Position numbers and translations under genes: made by a program
Notes under the pieces: model-generated
Told to the model about the DNA's origin: nothing
What the model saw: only the letters and a program-made list of their open reading frames with translations
Database searches by the model: none
Shown here: piece by piece, positions 40,490 through 49,857 of the stretch
How positions within the stretch are numbered: the stretch's first letter is position 1
Layout of the letters: each line of letters begins with the position of its first letter
Assembly: GCA_009846685.1 (NCBI GenBank)
Contig: VWVY01000002.1
Location: forward strand, 1 to 64,000
Source of the DNA: Rhizobiales bacterium SYSU XM002
GTDB lineage: Bacteria > Pseudomonadota > Alphaproteobacteria > Rhizobiales > Beijerinckiaceae
DNA length: 64,000 nt
Direction of reading: 5' to 3'

Positions 40490-42316
40490 ATGGCCCTTCG
40501 CAACATCGCGATCATCGCGCACGTCGATCACGGCAAGACCACGCTTGTCGACAAGCTGCTCGCCCAATCCGGCGCCTTCCGCGAGAACCAGCGCGTCGCC
40601 GAACGCGTGATGGATTCGAACGATCTCGAAAAGGAGCGCGGCATCACCATTCTCGCGAAAGCGACCTCGGTGGTGTGGAAGGATACCCGTATCAATATCG
40701 TCGATACCCCGGGCCACGCCGATTTCGGCGGCGAGGTCGAGCGTATCCTTTCGATGGTCGATGGTGCGATCGTGCTCGTCGACGCTGCCGAGGGCCCGAT
40801 GCCGCAGACCAAGTTCGTCGTCGGCAAGGCGCTGAAGATCGGCCTGAAGCCGATCGTCGCGATCAACAAGGTCGACCGCCCGGATGCCCGCATCAACGAA
40901 GTGGTCAACGAGGTGTTCGACCTCTTCGCCGCGCTTGACGCGACCGACGAGCAGCTCGATTTCCCGATCCTCTATGGCTCCGGCCGCTCGGGCTGGATGA
41001 ACCTGAAGCCTGATGGCAATCAGGATGAGGGTCTCGCCCCGCTGTTCGATCTGGTGTTGCAGCATGTGCCCGAGGCCTCGACCGAAGAGGGTGGCTTCCG
41101 CATGCTCGGCACGCTTCTTGAAGCCAACCCTTTCCTCGGTCGTATCATTACCGGCAAGATTTCCTCCGGTTCGGTGAAGCCCAACCAGTCGATCAAGGTT
41201 CTCGATCGCGAGGGCAAGGTCGTCGAGACCGGTCGTGTATCGAAAATCCTCGCCTTCCGCGGTATCGAGCGTCAGCCGATCGAGGAAGGCGTCGCGGGGG
41301 ATATCGTCTCGATCGCCGGTCTCGTGAAGGGATCGGTCGCCGATACCTTCTGCGATCCGGCCGTCACCGAGCCGATTCAGGCGCAGCCGATCGATCCGCC
41401 GACCGTGACGATGAGCTTCATCGTCAACGACAGCCCCTATGCCGGCACCGAGGGCGACAAGGTCACCTCGCGCATGATCCGCGACCGCCTGTTCAAGGAA
41501 GCCGAGGGCAACGTCACGCTCAAGATCGAGGAATCGGGTGACAAGGATTCGTTCTTCGTCTCGGGCCGCGGCGAACTCCAGCTCGCGATCCTGATCGAGA
41601 CCATGCGCCGCGAGGGTTTCGAGATGGCGGTCTCCCGTCCGCGCGTCGTGTTCGAGCAGGGCCCGAACGGCGAGACGCTCGAGCCGATCGAGGAAGTCGT
41701 TATCGACGTCGATGAGGAATTCTCGGGCACGGTCGTCCAGAAGATGAGCGAGCGCCGCGCCGAGATCGTCGAGATGAAACCCTCGGGCGGTAACCGCCAG
41801 CGCCTCGTCTTCCACGCGCCGACGCGCGGCCTCATCGGCTATCAGTCCGAACTGCTCACGGACACGCGCGGCACTGCGATCATGAACCGCCTGTTCAAGG
41901 CCTACGAGCCCTTCAAGGGCGAGATCGGCGGGCGCTCCAACGGCGTGCTGATCTCCAACGATCAGGGCGAGGCCGTGGCCTACGCGCTCTGGAACCTTGA
42001 GGATCGCGGCCCGATGGTGATCGAGCCGGGCTGGAAGGTCTATCAGGGCATGATCGTCGGCATCCATACCCGCGACAACGATCTCGAAGTGAACGTGCTC
42101 AAGGGCAAGAAGCTCACCAACATCCGCACGACCTCGAAAGACGAAGCGGTTCGCCTCACGCCGCCGATTCGCATGACGCTCGAACGCGCGCTCGCCTGGA
42201 TCCAGGACGACGAACTCGTCGAGGTAACGCCGAAGTCGATCCGCCTCAGGAAGCAGTATCTCGATCCCAACGAGCGCAAGCGCTTCGAGAAGCAGAAGGA
42301 AGCGCTGGCGGGCTGA
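40490..42316 (+). CDS. typA: Translational GTPase TypA/BipA
   Basis: TypA is a ribosome-binding GTPase of the EF-G/LepA class, linked to stress, cold growth and 50S assembly. The 608-residue protein has the P-loop AHVDHGKTTLVDKLL, switch II DTPGHADFGGE, and NKVD for guanine. The GITIL region after EKERG, the EF-G-like domains III/V and the unique C-terminal domain are all full length. An upstream extension of 19 codons is open, but the family starts at MALRNIAIIAHVDHG-like sequences. It is followed by an SRPBCC gene. Confidence 0.97.
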   Translation: MALRNIAIIAHVDHGKTTLVDKLLAQSGAFRENQRVAERVMDSNDLEKERGITILAKATSVVWKDTRINIVDTPGHADFGGEVERILSMVDGAIVLVDAAEGPMPQTKFVVGKALKIGLKPIVAINKVDRPDARINEVVNEVFDLFAALDATDEQLDFPILYGSGRSGWMNLKPDGNQDEGLAPLFDLVLQHVPEASTEEGGFRMLGTLLEANPFLGRIITGKISSGSVKPNQSIKVLDREGKVVETGRVSKILAFRGIERQPIEEGVAGDIVSIAGLVKGSVADTFCDPAVTEPIQAQPIDPPTVTMSFIVNDSPYAGTEGDKVTSRMIRDRLFKEAEGNVTLKIEESGDKDSFFVSGRGELQLAILIETMRREGFEMAVSRPRVVFEQGPNGETLEPIEEVVIDVDEEFSGTVVQKMSERRAEIVEMKPSGGNRQRLVFHAPTRGLIGYQSELLTDTRGTAIMNRLFKAYEPFKGEIGGRSNGVLISNDQGEAVAYALWNLEDRGPMVIEPGWKVYQGMIVGIHTRDNDLEVNVLKGKKLTNIRTTSKDEAVRLTPPIRMTLERALAWIQDDELVEVTPKSIRLRKQYLDPNERKRFEKQKEALAG

Positions 42317-42369
42317 CGCGCCGGCGCGGACCGTGCTAGCCTTCACCGTAAAACAGGGGGAGGCATCGC

Positions 42370-42912
42370 ATGGGTTCCGTCAGCTTCGGGCTTTCGCTGC
42401 TCGTTCTCATCTTGGCCGGCGTGTTCTATGTCGCGGCACGGCGGCCGGATACGTTCCGCGTTACTCGTAAAGCGGTTATCGCCGCCTCGCCGGAGGCGAT
42501 CTTCCCGCATCTTGACGATTTCCGCGCCTGGGCGGCCTGGTCGCCGTGGGAGAAGAAGGACCCCGACATGGTCCGGACCTTCGGCGCGAAGACGGAGGGC
42601 GTCGGCGCCTTCTACGGCTGGGAAGGCAACAAGCAGGTCGGCAAGGGGTCGATGACGGTCACGGAATCCGTGTCGCCTAAGCGCCTCGCGCTGCAACTCG
42701 ATTTCGAAAAGCCGATGAAGGCGAACAATGCGGTCGAGTTCGTGCTTGTGCCGGTAGCCGCCGGCACTGAGGTCGTTTGGAGCATGAGCGGCAAGGCCAA
42801 TCTCATGTCCAAGGTGATGGATATGGTCATCGGCATGGACAAGATGGTCGGGCCGGATTTCGAGGCCGGGCTTGCCAACCTGAAAGCCGTGTCGGAAAAG
42901 CCGGGCGCCTGA
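42370..42912 (+). CDS. SRPBCC-family (polyketide cyclase/START-like) membrane-anchored protein
   Basis: This 180-residue protein has one N-terminal transmembrane helix (residues about 5-23), then a START/SRPBCC fold of YndB/polyketide-cyclase type. Recognisable segments are AASPEAIFPHLDDFRAWAAWSPWEKKDPDM, FGAKTEGVGAFYGWEGNKQVGKGSMTV and VEFVLVPVAAGTEVVWSMSGKANL (as successive segments). Such proteins are widespread and mostly uncharacterised, and a hydrophobic ligand is assumed. GGGGGAGG precedes the ATG. It lies between typA and mutL. Confidence 0.88.
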   Translation: MGSVSFGLSLLVLILAGVFYVAARRPDTFRVTRKAVIAASPEAIFPHLDDFRAWAAWSPWEKKDPDMVRTFGAKTEGVGAFYGWEGNKQVGKGSMTVTESVSPKRLALQLDFEKPMKANNAVEFVLVPVAAGTEVVWSMSGKANLMSKVMDMVIGMDKMVGPDFEAGLANLKAVSEKPGA

Positions 42913-42958
42913 ACGGGCAAGGCTCGCAAGGCGGCAGGAATCGCCTTATCTAGAGCCC

Positions 42959-44809
42959 ATGCCCATCCGCCGCCTCGACCCCGTCCTGATCGACCAGATC
43001 GCCGCCGGCGAGGTGATCGAGCGTCCGGCGGCGGCCGTCAAGGAACTCGTTGAAAACGCGATCGATGCCGGCGCGAAGCGAATCGATATCCGCATCGAGC
43101 AAGGCGGGCGCAGGCTGATCCGCGTCACGGATGACGGCTGCGGCATGGGGCCGGACGATCTGGCTCTTTCCATCGAGCGCCATGCGACCTCCAAGCTGCC
43201 CACGGGCGAACTCGACAAGGTCTCGACCCTTGGTTTTCGTGGGGAGGCGCTGCCGTCCATCGGCTCGGTCGCGCGGCTGACGATCACATCGCGTACGGCA
43301 CCCCCTCGATCCCCGGGCGAGCTTCGTCCGGAGGGGATCGGGCAAAAAAACAACCTGAGCGGGCACGAAGAAACCGGCGCCAGTCTCATCCGCGTCGATG
43401 GCGGGCGGGTGGAACCCTTGCGGCCCGCAGCGCTCGCGAAAGGGACGCGTATCGAGGTCGAGGACCTGTTCCACGCGACCCCCGCGCGCCTCAAGTTCCT
43501 GAAAGGCGACCGCGCCGAGGCACAGGCCGCCGCGCTGGTGGTGCGCCGCCTCGCGATGGCGAACCCCGGCGTTGCCTTCTCGCTCGCCGGCGATCATCTC
43601 GCCGGCTTCGACCTCGCGGCGGAAGCGGGCGAGGACGCTCAAGCGAAGCGAATCGCCCGCATCCTCGGCGCGGAATTCGGCGCCAATGCGGTGAGCGTCG
43701 CCGGCCAGCGCGGCGCGATGCGGCTTTCAGGGCTCGTTTCGCTGCCCACGTTCCACAAGGCCGGTGCGCTCGATCAATACCTCTTCGTCAATGGTCGCCC
43801 GGTGCGCGACAAGCTGTTGATCGGCGCGCTCAAGGCCGCCTATGCTGATACCATGAGCGCGGGGCGGCACCCGGTCGTCGCGCTGTTTCTCGATCTCGAT
43901 CCAGCAAGCGTCGATGTGAACGTCCATCCGGCGAAGCTCGAGGTGCGCTTCCGCGAGAGCGAACAAGTGCGATCCTTGATGATCGGCGCTATCCGCGACG
44001 CGCTTGCCGGTGCTGGCCATCACGCGTCGACGCGCGGCGGCACAGCGATGCTGGAGCGGCTTCAGGCGCAGGGTGTCATGCATGTCGCGCCGCGCGCGGA
44101 GTCTGCGCCGCGCCCGCTCTCCTTCGTTTTCCCGCATGGAACGCCGGCGCGCTCGGCACCCGTGCCGCAGGCCGGTTTCGCGGAGACCTCGCAGACCACT
44201 TCCGAGCCAGTCGCCGTCGCCGAAAGCGCGCCGCCGCTCGGCTATGCCCGTGCGCAGTTCCACGAAACCTACATCCTCGCGCAGACCGGCAAGGGTGTTG
44301 TCATCGTCGACCAGCACGCCGCGCACGAGCGCCTCGTTTACGAGCGGCTCAAAAAGGCTCGCGGCGAAGGCACGATTTCGCGCCAGCCGCTTCTGGTGCC
44401 GGCGATCGTCGATCTCGACGAAGGTATCCGCGCGCGCCTGCTTGATCATGCGGAAGCGCTTTCGGAGGCCGGGCTGGTGATCGAGCCTTTCGGCCCCGGT
44501 GCCGTTGCGGTTCAGGAGGTTCCGGCGGCGCTCGCGGGCGCGGACTATGTCGCGCTCGTGCGCGATCTTGCAGAAAGCCTCGACGAATGGGGCGGTGCTG
44601 AGCGGCTCGACGCCCGCCGCGATCTCGTGCTCAAGACCTTCGCCTGCCACCACTCAATTCGCGCCGGGCGGCGGATGCGGCTGGAGGAGATGGACGCGCT
44701 GCTGCGCGAGATGGAGGCGACACCCGGCTCCGGCCAGTGCAACCACGGACGACCGACCTATATCGAACTCGGCCTCAAGGACATCGAGCGCCTGTTCGGA
44801 CGCTCGTGA
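42959..44809 (+). CDS. mutL: DNA mismatch repair protein MutL
   Basis: MutL couples MutS mismatch recognition to strand incision. The 616-residue protein has the GHKL ATPase motifs (VENAIDAGA, DDGCGM, STLGFRGEALPSI). The C-terminal endonuclease motif DQHA(X)2E(X)4E is at residues 451-462, as expected in bacteria without MutH. The stretch between TSR (110-112) and GTRIEV is about 20 residues longer than in Escherichia coli MutL. The excess coincides with a 38-bp palindrome at 43305-43342. A Pro/Ala-rich linker near residues 375-425 joins the domains. It is convergent with rsmD, the stops adjoining directly. Confidence 0.96.
   Translation: MPIRRLDPVLIDQIAAGEVIERPAAAVKELVENAIDAGAKRIDIRIEQGGRRLIRVTDDGCGMGPDDLALSIERHATSKLPTGELDKVSTLGFRGEALPSIGSVARLTITSRTAPPRSPGELRPEGIGQKNNLSGHEETGASLIRVDGGRVEPLRPAALAKGTRIEVEDLFHATPARLKFLKGDRAEAQAAALVVRRLAMANPGVAFSLAGDHLAGFDLAAEAGEDAQAKRIARILGAEFGANAVSVAGQRGAMRLSGLVSLPTFHKAGALDQYLFVNGRPVRDKLLIGALKAAYADTMSAGRHPVVALFLDLDPASVDVNVHPAKLEVRFRESEQVRSLMIGAIRDALAGAGHHASTRGGTAMLERLQAQGVMHVAPRAESAPRPLSFVFPHGTPARSAPVPQAGFAETSQTTSEPVAVAESAPPLGYARAQFHETYILAQTGKGVVIVDQHAAHERLVYERLKKARGEGTISRQPLLVPAIVDLDEGIRARLLDHAEALSEAGLVIEPFGPGAVAVQEVPAALAGADYVALVRDLAESLDEWGGAERLDARRDLVLKTFACHHSIRAGRRMRLEEMDALLREMEATPGSGQCNHGRPTYIELGLKDIERLFGRS
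43305..43342. repeat. Palindromic element embedded in frame in mutL
   Basis: CTCGATCCCC (43305-43314) pairs with GGGGATCGGG (43333-43342) with one wobble. Inside it, GGGCGA (43315-43320) pairs with TCGTCC (43324-43329) around a GCT loop, and three bases (43330-43332) bulge on the 3' side. This 16-bp hairpin falls exactly where the protein is longer than expected (residues about 115-129, Pro/Gly/Arg-rich), and it is followed by a seven-A run. It resembles the palindromic elements known to invade open reading frames in Rickettsia, but no other copy is obvious in this window. Confidence 0.5.
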
Positions 44810-45367
44810 TCATTCCGGCATCCGGCCGAAGATGAGTTGCGTCTCGCCCGCCTTGCGCCGGTCGATCTCGGCGAGCGGGGCGGGGAGGGTAACCTCGGCG
44901 TTGGCACGCTCTTCGAGCATCACTAGTGCACCGGGCCTGAGCCAGCCGCCACTGATCGCGCTCGCGAGCGCGGCCTCGCCGAGCCCCTTGCCGTAGGGCG
45001 GATCGCAGAACACGAGATCGAACGGTGCGAAGGTGCCGCGATCGCCAAGCTTCGTCGCATCGCGCCGGAGGATACGTGTGACACCGCCGAGCCCGAGACT
45101 TTCGACATTCTCGCGCTGGAGCCCGCGTGCCTCGGCGCCGATATCGACCATTACACCATAGGCCGCGCCGCGCGAGATCGCCTCAATGGCATTCGCGCCG
45201 GTGCCGGCGAAAAGGTCGAGCACATGCGCGCCTTCAAGGTCGAGATCGAAGCCGTGCGCGAGGATGTTGAACAGGCTTTCGCGCATACGGTCGGTCGTCG
45301 GGCGGATGTCGTTCGAACGCGGCCCCTTGAGAGGCCGCCCGCCGAGACGTCCGCCGACGACGCGCAT
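44810..45367 (-). CDS. rsmD: 16S rRNA (guanine(966)-N(2))-methyltransferase
   Basis: RsmD methylates G966 of 16S rRNA with S-adenosylmethionine. The 185-residue protein starts MRVVGGRLGGRPL, has RPTTDRMRESLFNIL, the SAM motif VLDLFAGTGANAIEAISRG, and the catalytic DPPYGKG. Length is normal. Its start overlaps the stop of the pseudouridine synthase gene by one base (TGATG), so the two RNA-modifying enzymes form one operon. Confidence 0.96.
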   Translation of the reverse strand: MRVVGGRLGGRPLKGPRSNDIRPTTDRMRESLFNILAHGFDLDLEGAHVLDLFAGTGANAIEAISRGAAYGVMVDIGAEARGLQRENVESLGLGGVTRILRRDATKLGDRGTFAPFDLVFCDPPYGKGLGEAALASAISGGWLRPGALVMLEERANAEVTLPAPLAEIDRRKAGETQLIFGRMPE

Positions 45368-47574
45368 CAGTCGTCCCGACGCGGCGGGCGTCCACCCGGC
45401 CGGTCACCGCGCGGTTTTCCCCCAAAAGACTTTCCCCCGAAAGACTTGCCGCCCGGCTTGCCCTTGAACGGTCGATCACCGGACGACCGTTCGCCATCCC
45501 GACTGCCGAAAGGCTTCTTGCCAAAGGGCTTCTTACCGAACGGCCGTTCGCCACGGCCTTCGCCGGGCTCGCCGCCAGTGCGATCGCGGAAGGGCCGTTC
45601 GCCGCGTTCTCCCTCGAACCGGGGACGAGGCGGACGATCACCGCGCTCGTCGTTGAAACGCGGACGAGCAGGGCGTTCGCGTTGCTCACCACGGTCATCG
45701 TCGAAGCGCTTTCGGAACGGGCGGTCACCCTGTGGCCGCTCGCCACGCGGTCTGTCGCCCCGTTCGCCGTCGAAACGCGGCTTGAATGGCCGATTGCCGT
45801 CGCGTCCGCCGTCACGGCGTGGTGGGCGGTCACCGAACCCGCGGCGGTCGTCCCGGCGTTCATCACGCCGGCCATCGCGGGTCTCGCGCGGCAGGTCCTC
45901 TGGCGAGAGTTCGACCTTGACCACGCGCTCGACCTGCACCCGCCGGCCCTTGCGGTCGGCCACACGCTCACGCTCGACCTTGAGGTCGCGCGCCTCGCCA
46001 GAGACCGCGAGATCGCGCTTCTCGCCGGGTTTGCGGCGGTCGAAACGCTTGCGCGGCGCCTCTTCCTCCTGCGGCGCCATCGCGGCGCGCGAGGCGGCGC
46101 TTTCCCGGCGCGGCCCTTCGAAATAGGCCGCAGCTTCCTCGATCAGACGGGCGCCGAGCTGATCCTTGAGTACGCGCGTGCGCACTTCCTCAATCGCGCC
46201 TTCGCCGAGATCGTCGAGGTGGAACGGACCGAAGGAAACACGGATGAGGCGGTTCACCTGCAGGTCGAGGTGTTCGAGCACGCGCTTGATTTCGCGGTTC
46301 TTGCCCTCGCGCAGGTCCATCGTCAGCCAGGCGTTGTCGCCGATTTCGCGCTCGAGCCGCGCAACGATGGGACCGTATTCGATCCCGTCGAGCATCACGC
46401 CCTCCTGAAGCGTGTCGAGCTGCGCCTGATTGACTGTGCCGTGGACACGCACGCGATAGCGCCGCAACCAGCCGGTTTCCGGCAGCGCAACTACGCGCGC
46501 GAGGCCGCCGTCATTGGTCAGGAGCATCAGCCCTTCGGTGTTGATGTCGAGCCGCCCGATCGAGATCACCCGCGGCATGTCGGCGGGCAGATTGTCGAAA
46601 ACGGTTGGGCGGCCTTCCGGGTCCGAGGCGGTGGTCACGAGGCCGCGCGGCTTGTTGTAGAGCCAGAGCCGGGTGCGCTCGCGTTCGGGAAGCGGTGCGC
46701 CATCGACGAGGATGCGGTCGCGGTCCGTGACATCGAGCGCCGGGCTGTCGATCACCTTGCCGTTGACGGATACGCGGCCTGCCGCGATCCATTCCTCGGC
46801 ATCGCGCCGCGAGCACAGACCCGCGCGTGCCATCACACGGGCGATGCGCTCACCTTCCGGGGCGAAGCCAGAAGGTGCAGGTGCCTCGTCACGGGGACGG
46901 CGCGGCGGGCGGGCCTCACGCTGCTCGTCGCGGAAACGAGGTTTCGCCGGGCGCTCGCCATCGCGATCACGCGGCGGGCGCGGGCGGAAGTCGCGATCCT
47001 CGCGCGGCGGACGATCCTGCCGGTCGCCCCGGTCCTGCCATTCGCGCTTCGGTTTGAAGCGCGGGCGTTCCTCGCCGCCATCGCGCGGGGCGTCGCCACG
47101 GGGGCGCTCGCGGAACGGACGATCCTCGCGGAAAGGACGCCTCTCCCGGAAGGGGCGATCTTCGCGCGGACGGCGTTCGCCATGCTCGTCGTTGAACCGG
47201 GGCCGGAACGGGCGGTCGCCCTGGGGCCTGTCGCTTTGCGGCCTGTCCTCGCGCGGTGCGCGCGGACGGAAGCTGCGTTCGCCCTCGTTGCGCGGCTCGA
47301 AGCTCCGATCCTCATTCTGGCGACGACGCGGACGCGCCTCGCCCTGCGGTGCGTCTTCGCGGGGTCGGAAAGGTTTGTTTTCGCGGAAAGGTTTGCCTTC
47401 CCGGAAAGGCTTTCCTTCGCGCGCGGGCTTTCCCTCAGCCTTGGCGCGGAACGGGCGCTTGCCGTCGCCGCCGGCGGGGCCGGAACGTTCGAGGCGCTCG
47501 CGGAAATTGCTGGCGCGCGGGCGTTTGTCGCGGGGCTTGCCACCGCGACGATTGTCGTTATCGCTTTCGGTCAT
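45367..47574 (-). CDS. RluB-type rRNA pseudouridine synthase with long Arg-rich extensions
   Basis: The 735-residue protein has a normal RsuA/RluB core at about residues 242-490. An S4 domain (RIARVMARAGLCSRRDAEEWI) is followed by the catalytic GRLDINTEGLML with Asp343 and the LREGKNREIKRVLEHL segment. By family it isomerises a uridine in helix 89/90 of 23S rRNA. The core is flanked by about 240 N-terminal and 245 C-terminal residues of low complexity made of repeated GDRPFRPRF-, REDRPFRER- and FGKKPFG-like units. These are rich in Arg, Asp, Gly and Phe, and are probably disordered and RNA-binding. Such tails are known in alphaproteobacteria but are unusually long here. It is translated before rsmD. 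Confidence 0.92.
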   Translation of the reverse strand: MTESDNDNRRGGKPRDKRPRASNFRERLERSGPAGGDGKRPFRAKAEGKPAREGKPFREGKPFRENKPFRPREDAPQGEARPRRRQNEDRSFEPRNEGERSFRPRAPREDRPQSDRPQGDRPFRPRFNDEHGERRPREDRPFRERRPFREDRPFRERPRGDAPRDGGEERPRFKPKREWQDRGDRQDRPPREDRDFRPRPPRDRDGERPAKPRFRDEQREARPPRRPRDEAPAPSGFAPEGERIARVMARAGLCSRRDAEEWIAAGRVSVNGKVIDSPALDVTDRDRILVDGAPLPERERTRLWLYNKPRGLVTTASDPEGRPTVFDNLPADMPRVISIGRLDINTEGLMLLTNDGGLARVVALPETGWLRRYRVRVHGTVNQAQLDTLQEGVMLDGIEYGPIVARLEREIGDNAWLTMDLREGKNREIKRVLEHLDLQVNRLIRVSFGPFHLDDLGEGAIEEVRTRVLKDQLGARLIEEAAAYFEGPRRESAASRAAMAPQEEEAPRKRFDRRKPGEKRDLAVSGEARDLKVERERVADRKGRRVQVERVVKVELSPEDLPRETRDGRRDERRDDRRGFGDRPPRRDGGRDGNRPFKPRFDGERGDRPRGERPQGDRPFRKRFDDDRGEQRERPARPRFNDERGDRPPRPRFEGERGERPFRDRTGGEPGEGRGERPFGKKPFGKKPFGSRDGERSSGDRPFKGKPGGKSFGGKSFGGKPRGDRPGGRPPRRDD

Positions 47575-47659
47575 GGCGCGGCTTCTATCAGGAAGCACCC
47601 GGCGAAGCGAGAGGCCGGAAAAGATTATTTCTCGGGGGCAAAGGGTCGGAGATCGGAGC

Positions 47660-48127
47660 ATGGACGACGAGCGGAGCACCTCCGGGTTCGATATTGCCTT
47701 CGAGGAAGCGCGGGCGGCCGAGGCGCGTGGCGAGGTGCCGATCGGTGCGACGATCCTGCTCGACGGGCAGGTGATCGCCCGCGCCGGCAACCGTACGCGC
47801 GAACTCAACGATCCGACCGCCCATGCCGAGATGCTGGCGATCCGCGAAGCTGCCGCCAAACTCGGTTCTGAACGGATCGGTGGCGCGGACATCTATGTCA
47901 CGCTTGAACCCTGCCCGATGTGTGCGGGTGCGATTTCTTTCGCGCGCCTTCGTCGGCTTTATTACGCGGCCTCGGATCCGAAGAGCGGCGGCGTCGAGCA
48001 GGGACCACGTGTCTTCTCCCACCCCACCTGCCACCATGTGCCGGAGATATACGGCGGCATCCGCGCGGAGGAATCCTCGACGATGCTGAGTGCTTTTTTC
48101 GCCGGGCGGCGCGGTTCAGAGAGGTAG
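47660..48127 (+). CDS. tadA: tRNA adenosine(34) deaminase
   Basis: TadA deaminates A34 to inosine in tRNA-Arg(ACG). The 155-residue protein has the cytidine-deaminase zinc site: His55 and Glu57 in HAEML, and Cys85/Cys88 in EPCPMCAGA. EVPIGATILLDG precedes it, and an FFAGRR end follows. It is divergent from the pseudouridine synthase gene (85 bp apart). Its 3' end overlaps the convergent patatin gene by 12 bp. Confidence 0.95.
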   Translation: MDDERSTSGFDIAFEEARAAEARGEVPIGATILLDGQVIARAGNRTRELNDPTAHAEMLAIREAAAKLGSERIGGADIYVTLEPCPMCAGAISFARLRRLYYAASDPKSGGVEQGPRVFSHPTCHHVPEIYGGIRAEESSTMLSAFFAGRRGSER

Positions 48128-48961
48128 CGTGATCGCGGATTCGACCGCGCCGGCAAGGCTCTCGGAAGCCGCGAGAATACGTTTGGCCGCGAAGAAATCG
48201 AGCGCGTGAAACCCTTCGACTGGGGCCTTGATGCGGCGGACGGGGCGCGTGAGCCCCGTCATCTGCGCATCGGCAAGCGCGGCCTGCATCAGGTCGTAGA
48301 CACGGAACCCCATCTCGAAGGCACCGGGCATCGCGTCACCTTCGTCGCGCGCGGCAGCACGGCTGACGTCGATCGCCAGAATGAGATCCACCTCGCGCTC
48401 GATGGCCCGGATCGGCAGCGGGTCGACGGTGCCGCCGTCGACCAGCACGCGGTTTTCGAATTGGACGGGGCGGACAAGGCCGGGAATGGCCATTGATGCC
48501 GCGATTGCCGGCGTGAGCGGGCCGGTGCGGAACACCACCCGGTCGAGCCGATGATAATCGCCGGCGACGACACTCAGCGGAATCGAAAGTCCCTCGAAAG
48601 TTTCGGGCAGGGGCGCGGGCAGGAAACGGTCGAGAATACTGACCCCATCGACCAGCACCGGATTGCCGAACCCGCCGCGCCAGATATCCGCGAGGCGGCC
48701 GACGCGCGTCTGGAAAAGGCGCGTCATCACCTCGGCTCGGTTGCGGTAGTCGCGCAGCGCGTGGGCGCGCAGGTCCGCACCAGTCATGCCCGCCGCATAG
48801 GCCGCGCCGAGAATGGCGCCGATCGAGGTCCCTGCGATCTCGACCGGGCGGATGCCGAGCCGGTCGAGCGTTTCGAGCACGACGATATGCGCAAGCCCGC
48901 GTGCCCCGCCCGAACCGAGCACGAGGCCGATGCGGGGACGGGCGGCGGGTTTCTTTTTCAT
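48116..48961 (-). CDS. Patatin-like phospholipase (RssA-like)
   Basis: This 281-residue patatin-fold lipid acyl hydrolase has the oxyanion loop [10 protein letters not shown] near residue 17. Nucleophile Ser46 lies in GTSIGA, and the catalytic Asp175 in VDGGTVDP. It lacks a signal peptide and outer membrane domain, so it is of the short RssA/YchK type. Its ATG overlaps the stop of the upstream dehalogenase-like gene by 4 bp, so they are cotranscribed. The lipid substrate is unknown. Confidence 0.92.
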   Translation of the reverse strand: MKKKPAARPRIGLVLGSGGARGLAHIVVLETLDRLGIRPVEIAGTSIGAILGAAYAAGMTGADLRAHALRDYRNRAEVMTRLFQTRVGRLADIWRGGFGNPVLVDGVSILDRFLPAPLPETFEGLSIPLSVVAGDYHRLDRVVFRTGPLTPAIAASMAIPGLVRPVQFENRVLVDGGTVDPLPIRAIEREVDLILAIDVSRAAARDEGDAMPGAFEMGFRVYDLMQAALADAQMTGLTRPVRRIKAPVEGFHALDFFAAKRILAASESLAGAVESAITLPL

Positions 48962-49857
48962 CCGAGGAATTCCATGAGCGCGTCGAGCGTCGCCTCCGGG
49001 TTTTCCTCGGCGAGGAAATGCCCGGACTCGACGCCGTAACCGGTCACCTTGGGCGCAAGATCCCGCCAGGCATCGAGCGGGGAGGCGCCCTCCGCCGGGA
49101 TACCGCTCTCGCCCCAGAGCGTGAAGACCGGGCAATCGATCGTCTTGCCTGCCGTACGATCCGCTTCGTCGGCATCGACATCCGCCCCGGCACCGGCGCG
49201 ATAGTCCTCGCAGGTCGCGTGGATGCGCGCGGGATCGTTGAAGAAGGCGCGGTAATGCGCGAGCGCACGCTTGTCGAAGGCGGAAAGATCCTTCGTCATG
49301 GTCCAGCTCGCGAGCGTATGCTCAAGCCACTCCGATGGAGATTTCGCAATCATGTTCTCCGGCATGGGGTAGGGCTGGGCGAGAAAGCTCCAGTGATAGA
49401 CCTTCATCGCCGCGCGCGCGTCCATCCGCTGCCACATCGCATAGGTGGGGATGATGTCGAGCACCGCGAGCTTCGACAGGCGTCCCGGATGATCGAGCGC
49501 GAGGCGATACCCGACGCGCCCGCCGCGATCATGCCCAACGAGGGCGAACTGCGTGTGGCCGAGCTCCTCGACGACGCGAATCACGTCTTTCGCCATCTCG
49601 CGCTTGGAATAGGCGGCGTGCGGCGCCTCCGAGCGTGGCGCCGTTGACCAGCCATAGCCGCGCAGATCGGGCAGGATGACGTGAAAATGCTGCGCGAGTT
49701 CGCCCGCGATCCGGTGCCACATCACATGCGTCTGCGGAAAGCCGTGCAGCAGCACCAGCGGCGCGCCCTTGCCGCCCGAACGCGCGAAGATCTTGCCCTC
49801 AGGCGTGGAAATCCAGTGGCTCTCGAAGCCGGGGAAGAGATCCGCGAGGTCAGCCAT
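48958..49857 (-). CDS. Predicted fluoroacetate/haloacetate dehalogenase (alpha/beta hydrolase)
   Basis: This 299-residue alpha/beta hydrolase has [13 protein letters not shown] near residue 38 and Asp110 as nucleophile in GHDRGGR. It also has Arg111 and Arg114, Asp134 in AVLDI, His155-Trp156 in YHWSFL, Tyr219 in CEDYRAG and His280 in SGHFL. As I recall the Rhodopseudomonas palustris enzyme RPA1163, these residues match its catalytic and fluoride-pocket set in identity and in numbering. Dehalogenation of fluoroacetate or related haloacids is therefore predicted; an epoxide hydrolase is the main alternative. It overlaps purD by 8 bp and patatin by 4 bp. Confidence 0.82.
   Translation of the reverse strand: MADLADLFPGFESHWISTPEGKIFARSGGKGAPLVLLHGFPQTHVMWHRIAGELAQHFHVILPDLRGYGWSTAPRSEAPHAAYSKREMAKDVIRVVEELGHTQFALVGHDRGGRVGYRLALDHPGRLSKLAVLDIIPTYAMWQRMDARAAMKVYHWSFLAQPYPMPENMIAKSPSEWLEHTLASWTMTKDLSAFDKRALAHYRAFFNDPARIHATCEDYRAGAGADVDADEADRTAGKTIDCPVFTLWGESGIPAEGASPLDAWRDLAPKVTGYGVESGHFLAEENPEATLDALMEFLG

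Noticed and set aside
42317-42333. CGCGCCGGCGCG palindrome after typA as a terminator
   Set aside because: No T-run and no loop.
40334-42346. A 670-codon minus-strand open frame antisense to typA, and similar ones at 13801-15447 and 57874-59385
   Set aside because: All lie opposite well-identified genes, lack a ribosome site and encode Arg/Asp/His-rich nonsense.
45682-47871. A 729-codon plus-strand open frame antisense to the pseudouridine synthase
   Set aside because: It comes from the repetitive GC-rich DNA of that gene; the minus-strand frame has S4 and synthase motifs.
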